Source: Fasciolopsis buskii
Lineage: Eukaryota; Platyhelminthes; Trematoda; Plagiorchiida; Fasciolidae
NCBI GenBank assembly: GCA_008360955.1
Contig: LUCM01002871.1
Span: forward strand, 192,979-256,978
Direction: 5' to 3'
DNA length: 64,000 nucleotides
Below, piece by piece: positions 11,289-22,500 of the stretch (within the stretch, counting starts at the first letter, position 1; each line of letters begins with the position of its first letter). Under the pieces are notes generated by a model that was given only the letters and a program-made list of their open reading frames with translations, was not told where the DNA came from and did not search any database. The position numbers were made by a program, and so were the translations under genes.

Positions 11289-11789
11289 CCCCGTAATTTA
11301 TGTATCACTGGTTCAGTTGACACTTACCCGATTTCAGATTTCTTCATCGTTCTTTCCAGAAGAGAGTGGTTAGGATCCGATGAGTTGTTTTTGCAGTCGT
11401 AAGCAAAGGCTTCTTACGCAGCTTAATATGGTTACATAAATTCAATCTTCCTTGCTTTCGGCGAAGATAGGCTCCCAATCTCAATAAATGTATTGCTAAA
11501 AATTATCCTATGAATTGTGCTTTTGGTTGCATTAGAACAATAGTCAAGGTTTGTTATAAAAATATCCACGACTGGTGATCAGTAGACTTCTACCGCCGTT
11601 CTCTGCTGTGAGGGATCAATAAACTTTAGGTTTACTTGGGCCTGGTCTCGGTAACACGTTAACAACTCAGAAATTTGACCAACCGCTTTGCAGAAGAACT
11701 AAGCTTCTTGGGGGTTATGAAATTGATTTGAGATGAATCACCTTAGTTTTCACATTAAGTTTATGGCGAATGACAATTTTAAAAGAACC
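11289..11789. other. No gene recognised
   Basis: Short frames only. Nothing supported. Confidence 0.4.
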
Positions 11790-11850
11790 AATACACTGCG
11801 CATCGATTTTTTGATGCACTCCTTGCGTCATTCGGTCCTGATATTTTGTA
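11790..11850 (+). mobile_element. Partial Penelope-like repeat (family C, copy 2)
   Basis: Contains ACCAATACACTGCGCATCGA, TTTTTTGATGCACTCCTT and CGTCATTCGGTCCTGAT, the outer end of family C in the orientation seen at 29095-29137. The ribozyme-like centre is absent. Confidence 0.55.
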
Positions 11851-12595
11851 ATTTTATGGTCTTTGCACATCCTGTCACGTTGTCATTTACCGTGTTTGGA
11901 TTAATCAAGTTCATGCATGTGGGAATGCAGAGAGCACTGTCCGGAATCGCGTTCAATTACTGGGAGCTGAAAATGAATTCATAACCCATTTGGTGCAGCT
12001 CCTACCTATTGCTAAACGTGTTAGGAACTAACAACTAGTTAATGATAAAGGTTTATAATGCGTCACAGTCGGCGATACCTGTGCACATAACCGGTACTGC
12101 AACGACTGCTGTTCCAGTCTGAAACTCTGTATGCGGCGTTTCTTCGTGGCGCACGATGTAACCTGCCCTTCTCCCTGTTTCCGTGGTCTGCACAAATGAA
12201 TCTTTCTAACCTTTATTCTTTCCAAGATGCATCCCACGATACCATGTACCAGTCGGGCCGGAAATGTGATCTAATGTCCTGAAATGGCATTCATTTTGAG
12301 CTACCGAAAATCCCAGTGCATTTCGTTTGTCCCCTATGTGCGCTTTCCCCCGTAAGGCATGTTTTGATTTTTTAAATTTTCCGTCATTATGATACTTGCA
12401 GTTCAATCTCCAACTTCTATTTTTCACGGTCATTCCCAACCTGAATGAAAACCAGTCACTTTTACTTGTCTGAAGCGGAAATCCGATCGGATGCCCAAAA
12501 ATAATTTGCGTTCAAACTGATTTTTCACCTGCTTTATGGGAAAATATAATGGTAGTTTTGATCGTAAGAAAAATACAAACGATTACTAACCATAT
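11851..12595. other. No gene recognised
   Basis: Two overlapping minus-strand frames of about 70 codons lack splice or start support. Nothing else seen. Confidence 0.35.
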
Positions 12596-12750
12596 GGGGA
12601 CCAAATGACGTAAGCGGTGTATCGAAAAATCGATGCACCATGTATTGGTTTTAATTGATTATAAAACTTGCCCTGAGAAAGACTACCCAAGGTAGTCGAA
12701 ACGTTGGCACATTACATTTAGCAACAACGCTGTGTTATCAACATGAGATG
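12596..12750 (+). mobile_element. Penelope-like terminal repeat (family C, copy 3)
   Basis: GGGACCAAATGACGTAAG ... ATGCACCATGTATTGGTTTT ... CCCTGAGAAAGACTACC, loop, GGTAGTC, GAAACGTTGGC ... CAACAACGCTGTGTTATCAACA. This copy has the CTGA of the first ribozyme box (CCCTGAGAAAG, one base short of CUGANGA), a 7-base stem II and GAAAC. The order of halves is the same as in copy 1. Confidence 0.6.
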
Positions 12751-14041
12751 ACTAACTAAGTTCAGGTTTTAACAATCACAGTCACGCGAGGCCTATTTTA
12801 CTCATTGTTGCTGGGCGAAATAAATTTCCATCTACTCTTTATCTTCGGATGAAATAACCGGGTGCGGAAATGATTTGACTTATAGCACCGGTACACTACT
12901 TCACACGCACGTAGCTTGTAATCATACGCTGAACGAGAAATATCACAAGCAGTTCAGAAAACGCATACGAGATTTGCTACTTTTAACTTTTGTTCCTGTG
13001 CCACTATCGAATCCAAGCAAACATGGGAATCTTCAGTTTACTTGACAACAAGGTAAACACTGAGAGCGAGAACATTGTCATAGATTCGGGAAAAAAGATA
13101 AGTGGGACCTACCACTGAGAATCGACGCGATTGCTGACAAGATATAATCCAGGTGGGAATTTGGTTAGACGAGAACACGGTTATCTCGTATGCGGTTTGT
13201 ATTCACGCTTATAACGAAAATGACATCGTATTCATGGATAAAATTTAGTACTCTAACTGGTGAATAGCTTGTCAGCCATTCCAACCGAGCAATAGTGACT
13301 TTTACAGCATGGTTACTGACTGGCCCATTCTGATGACAGCGCGGAGTTGCCAACCTTCGTCTTATATGATTAGGTGAAATGTTCGAGGGTCCATTCCACG
13401 TTCAAATCGTTGTATAATCAGACCTATGAAGCACCTTCCAATCGGAAACTGCAAGATGCACGTTCATTTTCAAGGACTTAGAGAAGTAATCGATTGCATC
13501 AGTTGCCTTGTGAATTAATTTTGCATTCTATCAAAGATATCACGAAAGACAATACCAATAAAGGAAAAAACTGAAAACGACGTTTCTGGCTACCAGACCG
13601 CTAACCCGATTGAAAGAAATCAGCTTCACTCGTTGGTTTCCTGTCACTGTCCTGATAAATTGGCCAATATCAGCCAAGCACAAAATTCCAGTTTTAATTC
13701 CTTTCCACTCTACAGAGTTGAGCAATAGACAGAAAAAAGCGAGAGAGGAGGACTGGAAACGAAAGGATATTTAAGAAGCGAAAATTTCCCGAAACCCGGC
13801 ACAAATTTGGCCAATACCACGGTGCTCACATTATTGAGACTGAACAACTGCCCAGAGCAAACACGAGTGCATACTCTCTAAACGCGAATGCTGAACGCGG
13901 CGGAGCAATCGTTCGGTCAATCCACCAGAGGTGATCAGATTTAACCACATGGATGACTAATTCGAAACGCTAGCACTACGGTGAAATACACAGCGGTGTT
14001 CACTTGGTTGGGCATATCATTAATTACAAACAAAAATGGTT
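12751..14041. other. No gene recognised
   Basis: Short frames, mostly minus strand (for example 13165-13353 and 13540-13725), with no splice or motif support. Confidence 0.35.
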
Positions 14042-14390
14042 CATATGAAATTATTCATCATATGATATTATCGCTCAACTCACAAATAAGAAACCATGGA
14101 AGCACCGTACACCTGTTCCATCCAGCCTGTTACGAATCATCAGCAGTGCATATCCACCGCGCCCGAACTGGGACGCGAACCCGAACAAGGACGAACGATT
14201 TTGAGTCGAATGGCTTGGCCAGTACGCTACCGGGCAGGCTCTGAACGGTTTGTTGAAATTCACCACATGATGTTGCACATATCCGTCACTGATTTGCACG
14301 GTTACTGTCCGTTAGCTCACAGCGATCGAGCCCTACTAATAGATGACTTCTCTGCAGGTAGCCTAAGTACGACGAAGGCTTTGGATATGA
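14042..14390 (-). mobile_element. SINE-B copy 1, cut by assembly gap
   Basis: Matches, in reverse orientation, the copies at 44798 and 45861: the arm ATTATCGCTCAACTCACAAA, the tRNA-like head at 14159-14236 (minus strand GCCCGGTAGCGTACTGG ... GGGTTCGCGTCCC ... GTTCGGGC), then the AATCAGTGACGGATA and AGAAGTCATCTATTAGTAGG blocks. It runs directly into the N gap. The B box GGGTTCGCGTCCC is present, preceded by a small insertion not seen in the copy at 32353. Confidence 0.7.
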
Positions 14391-14878
14391 NNNNNNNNNN
14401 NNNNNNNNNNNNNNNNNNNNNNNNNNNNNNNNNNNNNNNNNNNNNNNNNNNNNNNNNNNNNNNNNNNNNNNNNNNNNNNNNNNNNNNNNNNNNNNNNNNN
14501 NNNNNNNNNNNNNNNNNNNNNNNNNNNNNNNNNNNNNNNNNNNNNNNNNNNNNNNNNNNNNNNNNNNNNNNNNNNNNNNNNNNNNNNNNNNNNNNNNNNN
14601 NNNNNNNNNNNNNNNNNNNNNNNNNNNNNNNNNNNNNNNNNNNNNNNNNNNNNNNNNNNNNNNNNNNNNNNNNNNNNNNNNNNNNNNNNNNNNNNNNNNN
14701 NNNNNNNNNNNNNNNNNNNNNNNNNNNNNNNNNNNNNNNNNNNNNNNNNNNNNNNNNNNNNNNNNNNNNNNNNNNNNNNNNNNNNNNNNNNNNNNNNNNN
14801 NNNNNNNNNNNNNNNNNNNNNNNNNNNNNNNNNNNNNNNNNNNNNNNNNNNNNNNNNNNNNNNNNNNNNNNNNNNNNN
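14391..14878. other. Assembly gap (488 N)
   Basis: Run of N. Any frame drawn across it is meaningless. The left edge sits inside SINE-B, so repeat content probably caused the gap. Confidence 0.99.
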
Positions 14879-15089
14879 CAAAATGCACGCTTTAAAACTC
14901 ACCGGGAATTTTGTATTTGTTCCAAACTAAAGGAAAAGAATAATGATCACTTAGTACTTCAGCTTTAACGATTTTTCTGATCGTGTCACATTTAATACAA
15001 AGTCAACCATGTACCATTACAAGGCGATTGTAACTGGTAATTACATGGAATCAAAAATTTCAACACGCAAATCTACACGTCTGCTGTTG

Positions 15090-15356
15090 TTTACAAACCT
15101 CTGGCCATCATGCACCCGTCCCGGGATATCGCCGAGTAGCCCCGGGTGTGTAATTTCGTAACTTGACTTTTAGACTAAAGCAAAACGTGTTTTCAGTCCC
15201 CGGGCGCATTACGGTATAAACCATGCACGAATCTTCCAGCCCGGATGGTTGATTTGGTAGCCTCGTATGGCGAAGAAACGTGTGTTTATTCCAACTAAAA
15301 CCTTTCGGGCAGGCTTGCACTTACGGATGGTAAAATAATGACCAGAGGTTAGCAAA
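15090..15356. mobile_element. Possible MITE with 22-base terminal inverted repeats
   Basis: The left end TTTACAAACCTCTGGCCATCAT (15090-15111) is the near-complement of the right end at 15335-15356, with about four mismatches. The inner 13 bases AACCTCTGGCCAT / ATGACCAGAGGTT match except at one position. The interior (about 220 bases) is GC-richer than the flanks and has no transposase frame. A second copy was not found in this window, so mobility is inference; it could be a chance inverted repeat. Confidence 0.35.
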
Positions 15357-16109
15357 TGTCCGAAAAACTAAAGATAACCTTCAAATCGGTAGTTAGTGGG
15401 AACCAGAACATCAGATGCCTAGTTAGAGGCCTTATCTGCCAGGCGCATAAAACGAGAACAAACGTTTACAGGCGAACGGTGTTTAGCAGGTATGTAAACT
15501 GTTCTTGACGGACACTTGGGTCTATTGGACATTCTATAAATTCGATCCACACGTAAAACTGGCCCCAAGCAATACAACAACGTCAAGATCACTCATCATA
15601 CGTGGCCGAAACCAAGGACGTACATTCTAATTACCATGTATTCGAATGATTATACGTACGGTTGTGTTTGCGTATACAATTCTGATGCATTCAATCAAAG
15701 TTTCTATTCATGATGAATCGAAAGAACAAAAACTGCTCTAGCTTAAGTATTGATAACTTTCAGAGCTTCATGTAGACAGCTATCCAAAAATTGGCAAAGC
15801 CTAATCATAGCCATTATCAAAATATTCCGTAAGACAAACAATAATGATGTCTAACTGCGGCATGTTGCCTGTTTGTAAAAACCCATACGTTACGAAGAAT
15901 ACACGAGTCGTTTCAAGGTTTAGAACAAAGTTTGAGGTTAGTTAGATCATAACTTGGCAAATGTTGACAAGCGCAGAATCGATACACCTGTGTAACCCCA
16001 TCGAATATGACGGGATATGGATCCACACGTCGACACACAATCAGCCGCGGTCCTAGTGTTTGAATTGCTTCCTTGCCTGGCTTTGAATCCTGCTGAGGTT
16101 GACTACTTT
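15357..16109. other. No gene recognised
   Basis: A 78-codon minus-strand frame at 15913-16149 overlaps the next candidate exon in another frame and looks mildly protein-like, but has no splice support. Confidence 0.3.
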
Positions 16110-16293
16110 TCACAGTTGGAACATTTCCAGTAATCTTCGTCCAATGCATTTGTCCTTTTCATTCTCTTCATTTCGTTTATCAAGTTCGAAGCTGAGTGAA
16201 TGGTCAACGCGCTCCGGGAGATCAAATAAGTTTACCGAATTCTTCTTAGTTGATATAAACCCGTCTTCAAGGTGTGAACCCTTGGTCATCCGA
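16110..16293 (-). CDS. Candidate terminal exon, unknown protein
   Basis: On the minus strand a pyrimidine-containing acceptor (AACTGCCTTCCGATACAG) precedes an open frame of about 61 codons ending in TGA. The peptide is acidic/basic and hydrophilic, with segments such as LDKRNEENEKDKCIG and FDLPERVDHSLSFEL. The exon would start with one base completing a codon. No known domain, partner exon or poly(A) signal was identified. Confidence 0.3.
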
Positions 16294-17655
16294 CTGTATC
16301 GGAAGGCAGTTAGGTTGAACACAAACAATGCTCAGCATTGAACTACATTTTCTCCTTAGGATACATCGTACGGGGCCTTATACAGCAAAATAAAAGGTAC
16401 CGGTCAGCCTAACTTACGAGGCAATGTCCACGAATTTCATTAATTATAATTACAACTGAATAGGCAAAATTGGTTTATTTTCTTGTAATTTTATTTGATG
16501 CTGCAGACGAACGCCTGACCCGTGATCCTATCCATGTCCAACGGAACCTTGCTGGACTCTGAGCTGACATGTAAATTTTGTCGAAGATCAAATTCTCCAT
16601 TTGTGTGCATGTGTATGTGTGTGATTTGCCTAGCTAGATTATCAATTGAAAAAAGCATTCAACTGCTTTGAATGAAATAATGAAATTCAAGTGATTTTCA
16701 ATGCCGTCATCTTCACTGCATTAACTCACCTTCAATGATATCTAAAATGATCATCGGATGCATGTTGGTGTAAAAATTGAGCTTTAAAATACACGCCCGT
16801 TTACACTCTTTCGGTTCTCAGTAGGTTATTCGCACCCAAAACAACGGGTTCACGGTCATCTGCCATATATTTTTCTCCAATTATTAGTGACAATTGTACG
16901 ACTCAATCACAGTCGTTTGCGAAATTGAACGGATCATATGTTCCGTTATAGACTCACATTATTCGTCCGGGATTCAGTGGGAGCCAAGGTTTATCATGCA
17001 AACCTTCTCTAACATCAGCAAGAAACGTGTGGGGCTTTTATATAAAGCAAACTGAAATACCAGAAACGAGACTATTCTCAGATGAACGACGGTAAAGGAA
17101 ATAGTACATTGAAATCTTTTTCTACCGACTGCGTGTAATTTATTCATCGTAAACCGATGCATATAAGAAATCCGCGTGCTTCGTATTGAAATTTACTAGA
17201 CTCTATCCCTTCGGTTGTTATGCTTTCCAGCTGGTGCATTAACGCACCCCCATTCGCTCATTCATTCATCCATTCACGAATAGAGGACCTTGATCACTTG
17301 CTATTTCTCAGCTGTGACTAATTCGATTGGGATCCCGATGATCGCTCCAATTAAACGAGTTAAGTGCCAAACCATCGAAAGTTTTCATTAAAGGTCTAAC
17401 TACTAATTAGATATTCAGTAGGAAAATTAGGTAATAATTATTTGAATGAGCGCAGTGTGAGCGATCGTTTACCTTTGTCTAACGAAAAATATTCCGGTGA
17501 AAAATTGTCCTGTTGCCAATTTACTAATTCGAATTATGTTTTATATTCGTGAATTTGTTTGATCACGCCCAACTTCCATAGTATTTACCGCAAGCATATA
17601 TATATCAAAACGTCATGGCAAACGAACTAACCCAGTGTAAGCCTTCTCAAATTTA

Positions 17656-17660
<5 letters not shown>
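16294..17660. other. No gene recognised
   Basis: AT-rich, short frames only. TATATATAT near 17598 is minor. Confidence 0.4.

Positions 17661-17702
<42 letters not shown>
17661..17702. repeat. (TA)n microsatellite
   Basis: About 21 TA units, ending exactly where the GAAGCAG arm of the next repeat begins. The same (TA)n-GAAGCAG junction occurs at 6.1 kb. Confidence 0.95.
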
Positions 17703-17705
<3 letters not shown>

Positions 17706-17748
17706 GCAGTATGTAGTATTTGGATGAGTGAACAAAACTTGCCCAGGA

Positions 17749-17791
17749 GCACACGACCGGTTTGGCGGTTATTGTCGCTCGTCAGGTATGC
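17749..17791 (-). ncRNA. Type I hammerhead-like ribozyme motif
   Basis: Minus strand: GCATAC-CTGACGA-GCG-ACAATAAC-CGC-CAAACCGGTC-GTGTGC. Stem I (GCATAC/GTGTGC), the CUGANGA box, stem II and the palindromic ACCGGT before the cleavage C are all kept, but the G12 of GAAA is C. G12 is the general-base nucleotide in the hammerhead mechanism, so this copy should be dead or very weak. Confidence 0.5.
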
Positions 17792-17894
17792 GTACCCGGT
17801 GCTCTCTTGTCCAAACTTCCACATACTTGTACACTCCGAATTGATACGTCTTAACAGAATCGAATCTGTAGCATCAGGAATATACATCGGGTAT

Positions 17895-17936
17895 TCATAT
17901 TTAACGAGCGACAATAATCGCGAAACCGGTCGCTTG
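17895..17936 (+). ncRNA. Type I hammerhead-like ribozyme motif, box 1 mutated
   Basis: Plus strand: TTAACGA in place of CTGACGA (C3 and G5 changed), then stem II GCG-ACAATAAT-CGC, then GAAACCGGTC intact. It is the mirror partner of the core at 17749-17791. Expected to be inactive through loss of C3 and G5. Confidence 0.45.
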
Positions 17937-18160
17937 TTCCTGGACAAATTTCGTCCACGCATTCAGATCCTACTCGCTGCTTCTATATATACATTTCTAT
18001 ATTCTGGGGCATTCTGCCATCGTTCCTGATGTTGGCTTAGCCCAACTGATAAAGAATTATCAACGAATCTTCTGTGGAATCTTCGATGAAAAGCTTTCGT
18101 GCACACTCCTGATGCTACAGATTCGATTCTGATGAGATATGTATACATATATTGCACGTG

Positions 18161-18742
18161 TTTGCAATTCATTCATGATTTTCATGGCAATAGCACCACG
18201 CAATATCGCGTCTAGGCTACGGTGATTAACAAAGGAGGATTTACTTACTATTAAGATTGTCTGAACAAAAAGAGATCCACAGGAAATTTGTGTGAACAAT
18301 TTGCTTCTACATGTTTATTAGCTTTTCATCGCAAAAATGCACAACGTGAAGGCAACACAAATGCAATCTTTCGTGTAATGATGGAAAGATACAAGGTCAT
18401 TGCGCTATCATACAGGTGACATTTGAAACAACCGTAGCAGAATGTGATCTGTTCATTTGCTATTTATCAAAATTGATACTTTTGTCCGCGTACCGATATT
18501 CCACCTATGATAAACCATCCGTCCAGTTCGAGAGACATACTGCATGCTGAAATGGTGCCCGTGACTCTATCTAGTCAACACAGCGGTATTTCCTAATGGT
18601 ATCTGTTCCTTTATGACAGAAAAAACGAAACTGGACTAATTAGCATCGCATTATCCTCTCACAATTATCCGATCCTCACGAAACGTGTTCTGTTGAAAAC
18701 CGGTAGGTCGTCATTGGTTCATCAATCACGAACCCAAACAGG
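18161..18742. other. No gene recognised
   Basis: Nothing supported. A frame near 18060-18299 is largely repeat DNA. Confidence 0.4.
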
Positions 18743-19164
18743 TTGGCAGCATCGTCCAAATGGTTTGATGTCGTAGTTACATTACTCCTCAATTTACTAA
18801 ACGAAAGTACCCGGGAGATTTGCTTGATTTCTCCAACCAGCCCGACTTTGTTTATATCGCAATCCTTCGTCCAAATTCACCAAGCAAGGTGGTTTTTACA
18901 GGCTTGTTCGCGCTCTATGTTTGTGCTGAATGTTTTCACTGAGACAATCACGAAAATAAGTGTACTACGGTAAGATAATAGTGGCGTGGGAAGAGGTTCC
19001 AGGTTTTTAAACTGTCTCACGTGAGTTTTATGAATGATGTTACACTTTATGGATCAGATTCAGGCATGACAGACCTGTTCCTCCGCATAAAATCCCAGTA
19101 TAGCTGTGTCTTCAGTGATTTCTGTACTACCGAATTGCAGACGCTTATTGCGGAGCTGGATTAA
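18743..19164 (+). pseudogene. LINE reverse-transcriptase fragment (R2/R4-like)
   Basis: Two consecutive frames fit neighbouring RT blocks. In 18743-18973 the segment IHQARWFLQACSRSMFVLNV fits the block usually written I-x-R-G-I-x-Q-G-D-S-L-S-P-x-L-F-x-L-x-L-N. After a stop and a frame change, 18982-19164 has LSHVSFMNDVTLYGSDSG, fitting ISHLLYMDDLKLYG of R2/R4-clade LINEs, and FSDFCTTELQTL, fitting the following F-G-x-D-K-C block. The YMDD active site reads FMND, so a catalytic Asp is lost. The frameshift, the stops and this change all mark a dead element. The clade assignment is tentative. Confidence 0.5.
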
Positions 19165-19338
19165 TTCGAGGACAAATCGCTGTCGCCAAGGGAACCGTTT
19201 GCGTTAAAAAGATCTGTTTGGAGAATCCTCGGTGAACCAATGAACGAATGTTATTTCTTTTTGTCTGTCTGTTCGTCTGTGAAGTCGGCGTGATTCCCAG
19301 TCATTTGAAAACACACTGAATGAGGATGTCTTTTTCTA

Positions 19339-19569
19339 TTGATGATCGCGGTTAAGCATAGGTTGGGCGTTCTAAATGATTGGCTTTGCGAAGTTTTCAG
19401 CACAGGGCGACAGTGCATCAAAAACTACGCTGAAGCTAATCGATTAAAACGTGCTCACGAGCTCCGGTCATGTGAGACAGCAACAATGGCCAGCTGGCCA
19501 TTCTCACAAAGAAGAGCAATCAAGGGTCACATGGTAACAACCCAATCGCACAACGTTTTTGGTCTATAA
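19339..19569 (+). pseudogene. Possible downstream part of the LINE
   Basis: A 76-codon frame about 170 bases after the RT fragment on the same strand. Its sequence (for example RLGVLNDWLCEVF and RAHELRSCETATMASW) is more protein-like than its surroundings and sits where R2-type LINEs have their post-RT segment. I cannot name a motif in it; the call rests on position. Confidence 0.2.
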
Positions 19570-22500
19570 TAAAACTTACGCCATCGTACCCATGCATACT
19601 TTGGTACACTCATGTTCGTTTCCGTCACTGTAGCGAAATCAAATCTCCCAAATTGAAATATACATGACATGTCGCTTGCACGTAAATAGATGTGATCTAA
19701 CTGTTTTTAAGATGGAGCCCACGTTTGTTGCACCTATTTCATGCAATTAAGGACTTACCCATTAAAATTGTATCTGTCAACAAAAAAAACGAATTTTATT
19801 GGTAAACCAATGAGCAACGAATTGGCCGGGCCATTTCGTGATGTTCGATGGTGATTTGAATGCAAATATACTTCGAGACTTTTGTGCTTACTTGCTTCCT
19901 CTACTCCACCTGAATGTGCGAGACAAAAACAAGGCAGAATGACAATTCGATTTAACTCTTTTGACAACAAATCACTTGAAATTTATAAGCCTACCAGGAT
20001 CTTGGAGAAACAAAACAAGTAATTCTTTTAGCCTGAATCAATTTGGCCTCTGGAATTTCCAAGCTTAAGTAAAATTTCCATGGCAACTTTTGCTGCTGAT
20101 CATCAATCGATAATATCCAACTTTCTTCAAAGCCAAACCAAACCAGGCTTCGAAGTATGTGAGTAAAAAGCCATATAATAGACTCGGACTCATCAAACCT
20201 CGTTCGTGATTGTTTGGTTAAAAATGACCTTACGGTCATCGCCTATTTGAGCTCCGAATTCGGTATAGCTACTTAGCGCTATTAAGTCCAATATCCAAAA
20301 GTGATTGGAGAAACTTTTATGCCACATGACGTATTTTTTCGAGAACAGCTGTAGTTGTTATTACCAATTGATGGTAATTCGATCTTTTCAAAACTAAGTC
20401 CAGCTTGTTTCATTGAGTGTTTGGAGGTCAGAGGAGGAGGAATCGAGCTCGGAAACTTCCCGATCAAAAACTGGGTGACAAAACATTCGTAAAATGACAA
20501 ATCATGATCAATTTAGAACAAAACGAACACAGTAAGATCGCGCTATTTCATTGACTAGCATGTTGAACACAGAATGAATCTATGACTGGGAAAAATTAAC
20601 GAAAGTTGGCATACCGAGTGGATCGATGAACATAAGTTATTAGCGTAAGGGTAGTGGGTACTGACTCGTCATAACCTCTACCCGGATCAGAGATCAACAC
20701 AGATGCGACCAATTCGCGCTGATTATGCCAAGCAATCAGAGAAACAAAGACGTCGGATTAAAAAGTCTATGAGTGCCGAGGGACCGAATCAGTCGGCAGA
20801 ATAATCACTCAATCAGCCTTGCTTATCGAACACTAATATAAGCTATTTGGTTTCGATCACCAAATAAAATGTTTGTCTCCTCAACTTTGTCTTTCTCATT
20901 AGAGTAGGTAGAAAATGGAGATAGGATAGATTGAGGATTTGCGGCCGAAATACAGCAGACATCTCATCACATTTTCTGCGTTACAAAACAGTCAGGTGTC
21001 AAAGCAAACTAACAGATGACACACAGAAATGAGGCTATCGAATGATGCAGATTAAAACGCAGGTAGCCCCAAAAATCAATAGAATCAGTATTGATGAAAC
21101 CGGTTCTGGAATGCTTCTATTCACACTACAAATATCAGCCATTTCAGATCGTGCATACGATTCCTTATCGTGTTTAAATTTGTTGTTCTTGTTAGAGTCA
21201 AGAGATAAAATTCTTCCGGATGGTACGTGAAATCGAGTTGTGACATATCATCGGAGGTTCCAACGGATTTATTCAATTTTATGAAATTTAAGTTTTACCA
21301 CCAGCTCGAACTGTGGTTTAAAAATAATAAAGAATTATGGTTGAAAATTACAAAGTCATCTCATGCAAACCTAAGAAGGTGGTTTCCATATTGCTACCCA
21401 TGGTTTGGTATGAATATGTCAATCAATCGATTTGATCGGCATTTTCCTTTTTTGCGCAAAACTGGCCCATTCGCGCCCCCTATGCCTCCTATTAGGTTTA
21501 ATTTTACATTGCTTGGGAAATCCTCAAAAAGCCGTTGATTGGCCAAACAGTTAAGTATGATGAAACCTGGATGAAACACCCAGGTTGGTAACACCAGAAA
21601 TGCAGGCCCAAAAGACATTCACGGTTTAGCATTATGAATACCTTGCAAAACAATCTGCAGGGCTTGATTGATAGGCAACTAATCGATATCATTAGTCGGC
21701 GAAGTTCCCCGAAATCTTTTTTTTTGAATGTTCGCGCGAATTCGATTCTTTCCTGTAAATCACGCCGGTCTGTTTCCACTTGGATTTGCTCTGTCCTTAG
21801 GGTTATTGAAATTCGCCCATTGGATGACCGTTTCTGATCATGATTTGAATTGACAAATTGAATGTTATCGTTTTCACCTCATCGTGTATACAAACAATGG
21901 AGGATGCAAAATTTTTAATATTAACCTTTTGTGTCCAGCTAGAGTTGACCGAGTACGCAGTGTCTTAGATACCTCGACTAAATCACCTAAACGTTTACAG
22001 AGCATGAGTGACAGAACTTGCAAATGACGTATACTTGGCAAACGAGACACTGCAACCTAAGTTCTTTTCAGACGGAATAACTAAGCAACGCATTCATCAG
22101 TGGCCATTTACAATTCCGTTTTACATTAGAAATCATGTCTGTGCACACGTGGGACTTTACCTATCTACTAATTCATGTGCGATTGGTTAATTAAGGTAAC
22201 CGGCAATAAAACGTTCAATAAAATAGACTTGTACGTGACATCAAAGTGATAGGTGAACAAAACGTAACTGATCTGCTCCCCTTTGTATATGCCATGTCTT
22301 TTCTTTGTCAGTGAAGCATGACGTTGGTGAAAATATCTTTCTTCGGGTTCCATCGAATGGAATGAGTCAAATTTGAACTTTACACACTTCGACATATTGC
22401 GCAAAATACAGTCTTACCGGCAGTTTTATTCCAAACATAACCACCAAAGACAGGATGACATTTTTCTGACAAAGAAAGCACCAGAATCCTTTTTGAAGAG

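Larger units (their letters stand above)
17703..18160. mobile_element. Hammerhead-bearing fold-back repeat (family H, copy B)
   Basis: Two inverted arms of about 80 bases, 17703-17783 and 17903-17989, run GAAGCAG ... GACCGGTTT ... TTATTGTCGCTCGT and its complement, with roughly four bases in five matching. Both outer ends touch TA-rich DNA. Each arm holds a hammerhead-like core, pointing outward on opposite strands. A second unit (18004-18135) matches the 6.26-6.42 kb body in reverse orientation (CAACTGATAAAGAATTATCA, GAGTGTGCA-type and CAGATTCGATTCTG blocks). No protein frame was found. The architecture suggests a non-autonomous element that has been duplicated head-to-head. Confidence 0.65.

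Noticed and set aside
14096..14968. 290-codon plus-strand frame and two minus-strand frames across 14.3-14.9 kb
   Set aside because: They run through the N gap and SINE-B; the open length is an artefact of unknown bases.
18129..18136. CTGATGAG followed by a small ATATG/CATAT palindrome
   Set aside because: No GAAA box follows the palindrome, so this is not a hammerhead despite lying in family H.
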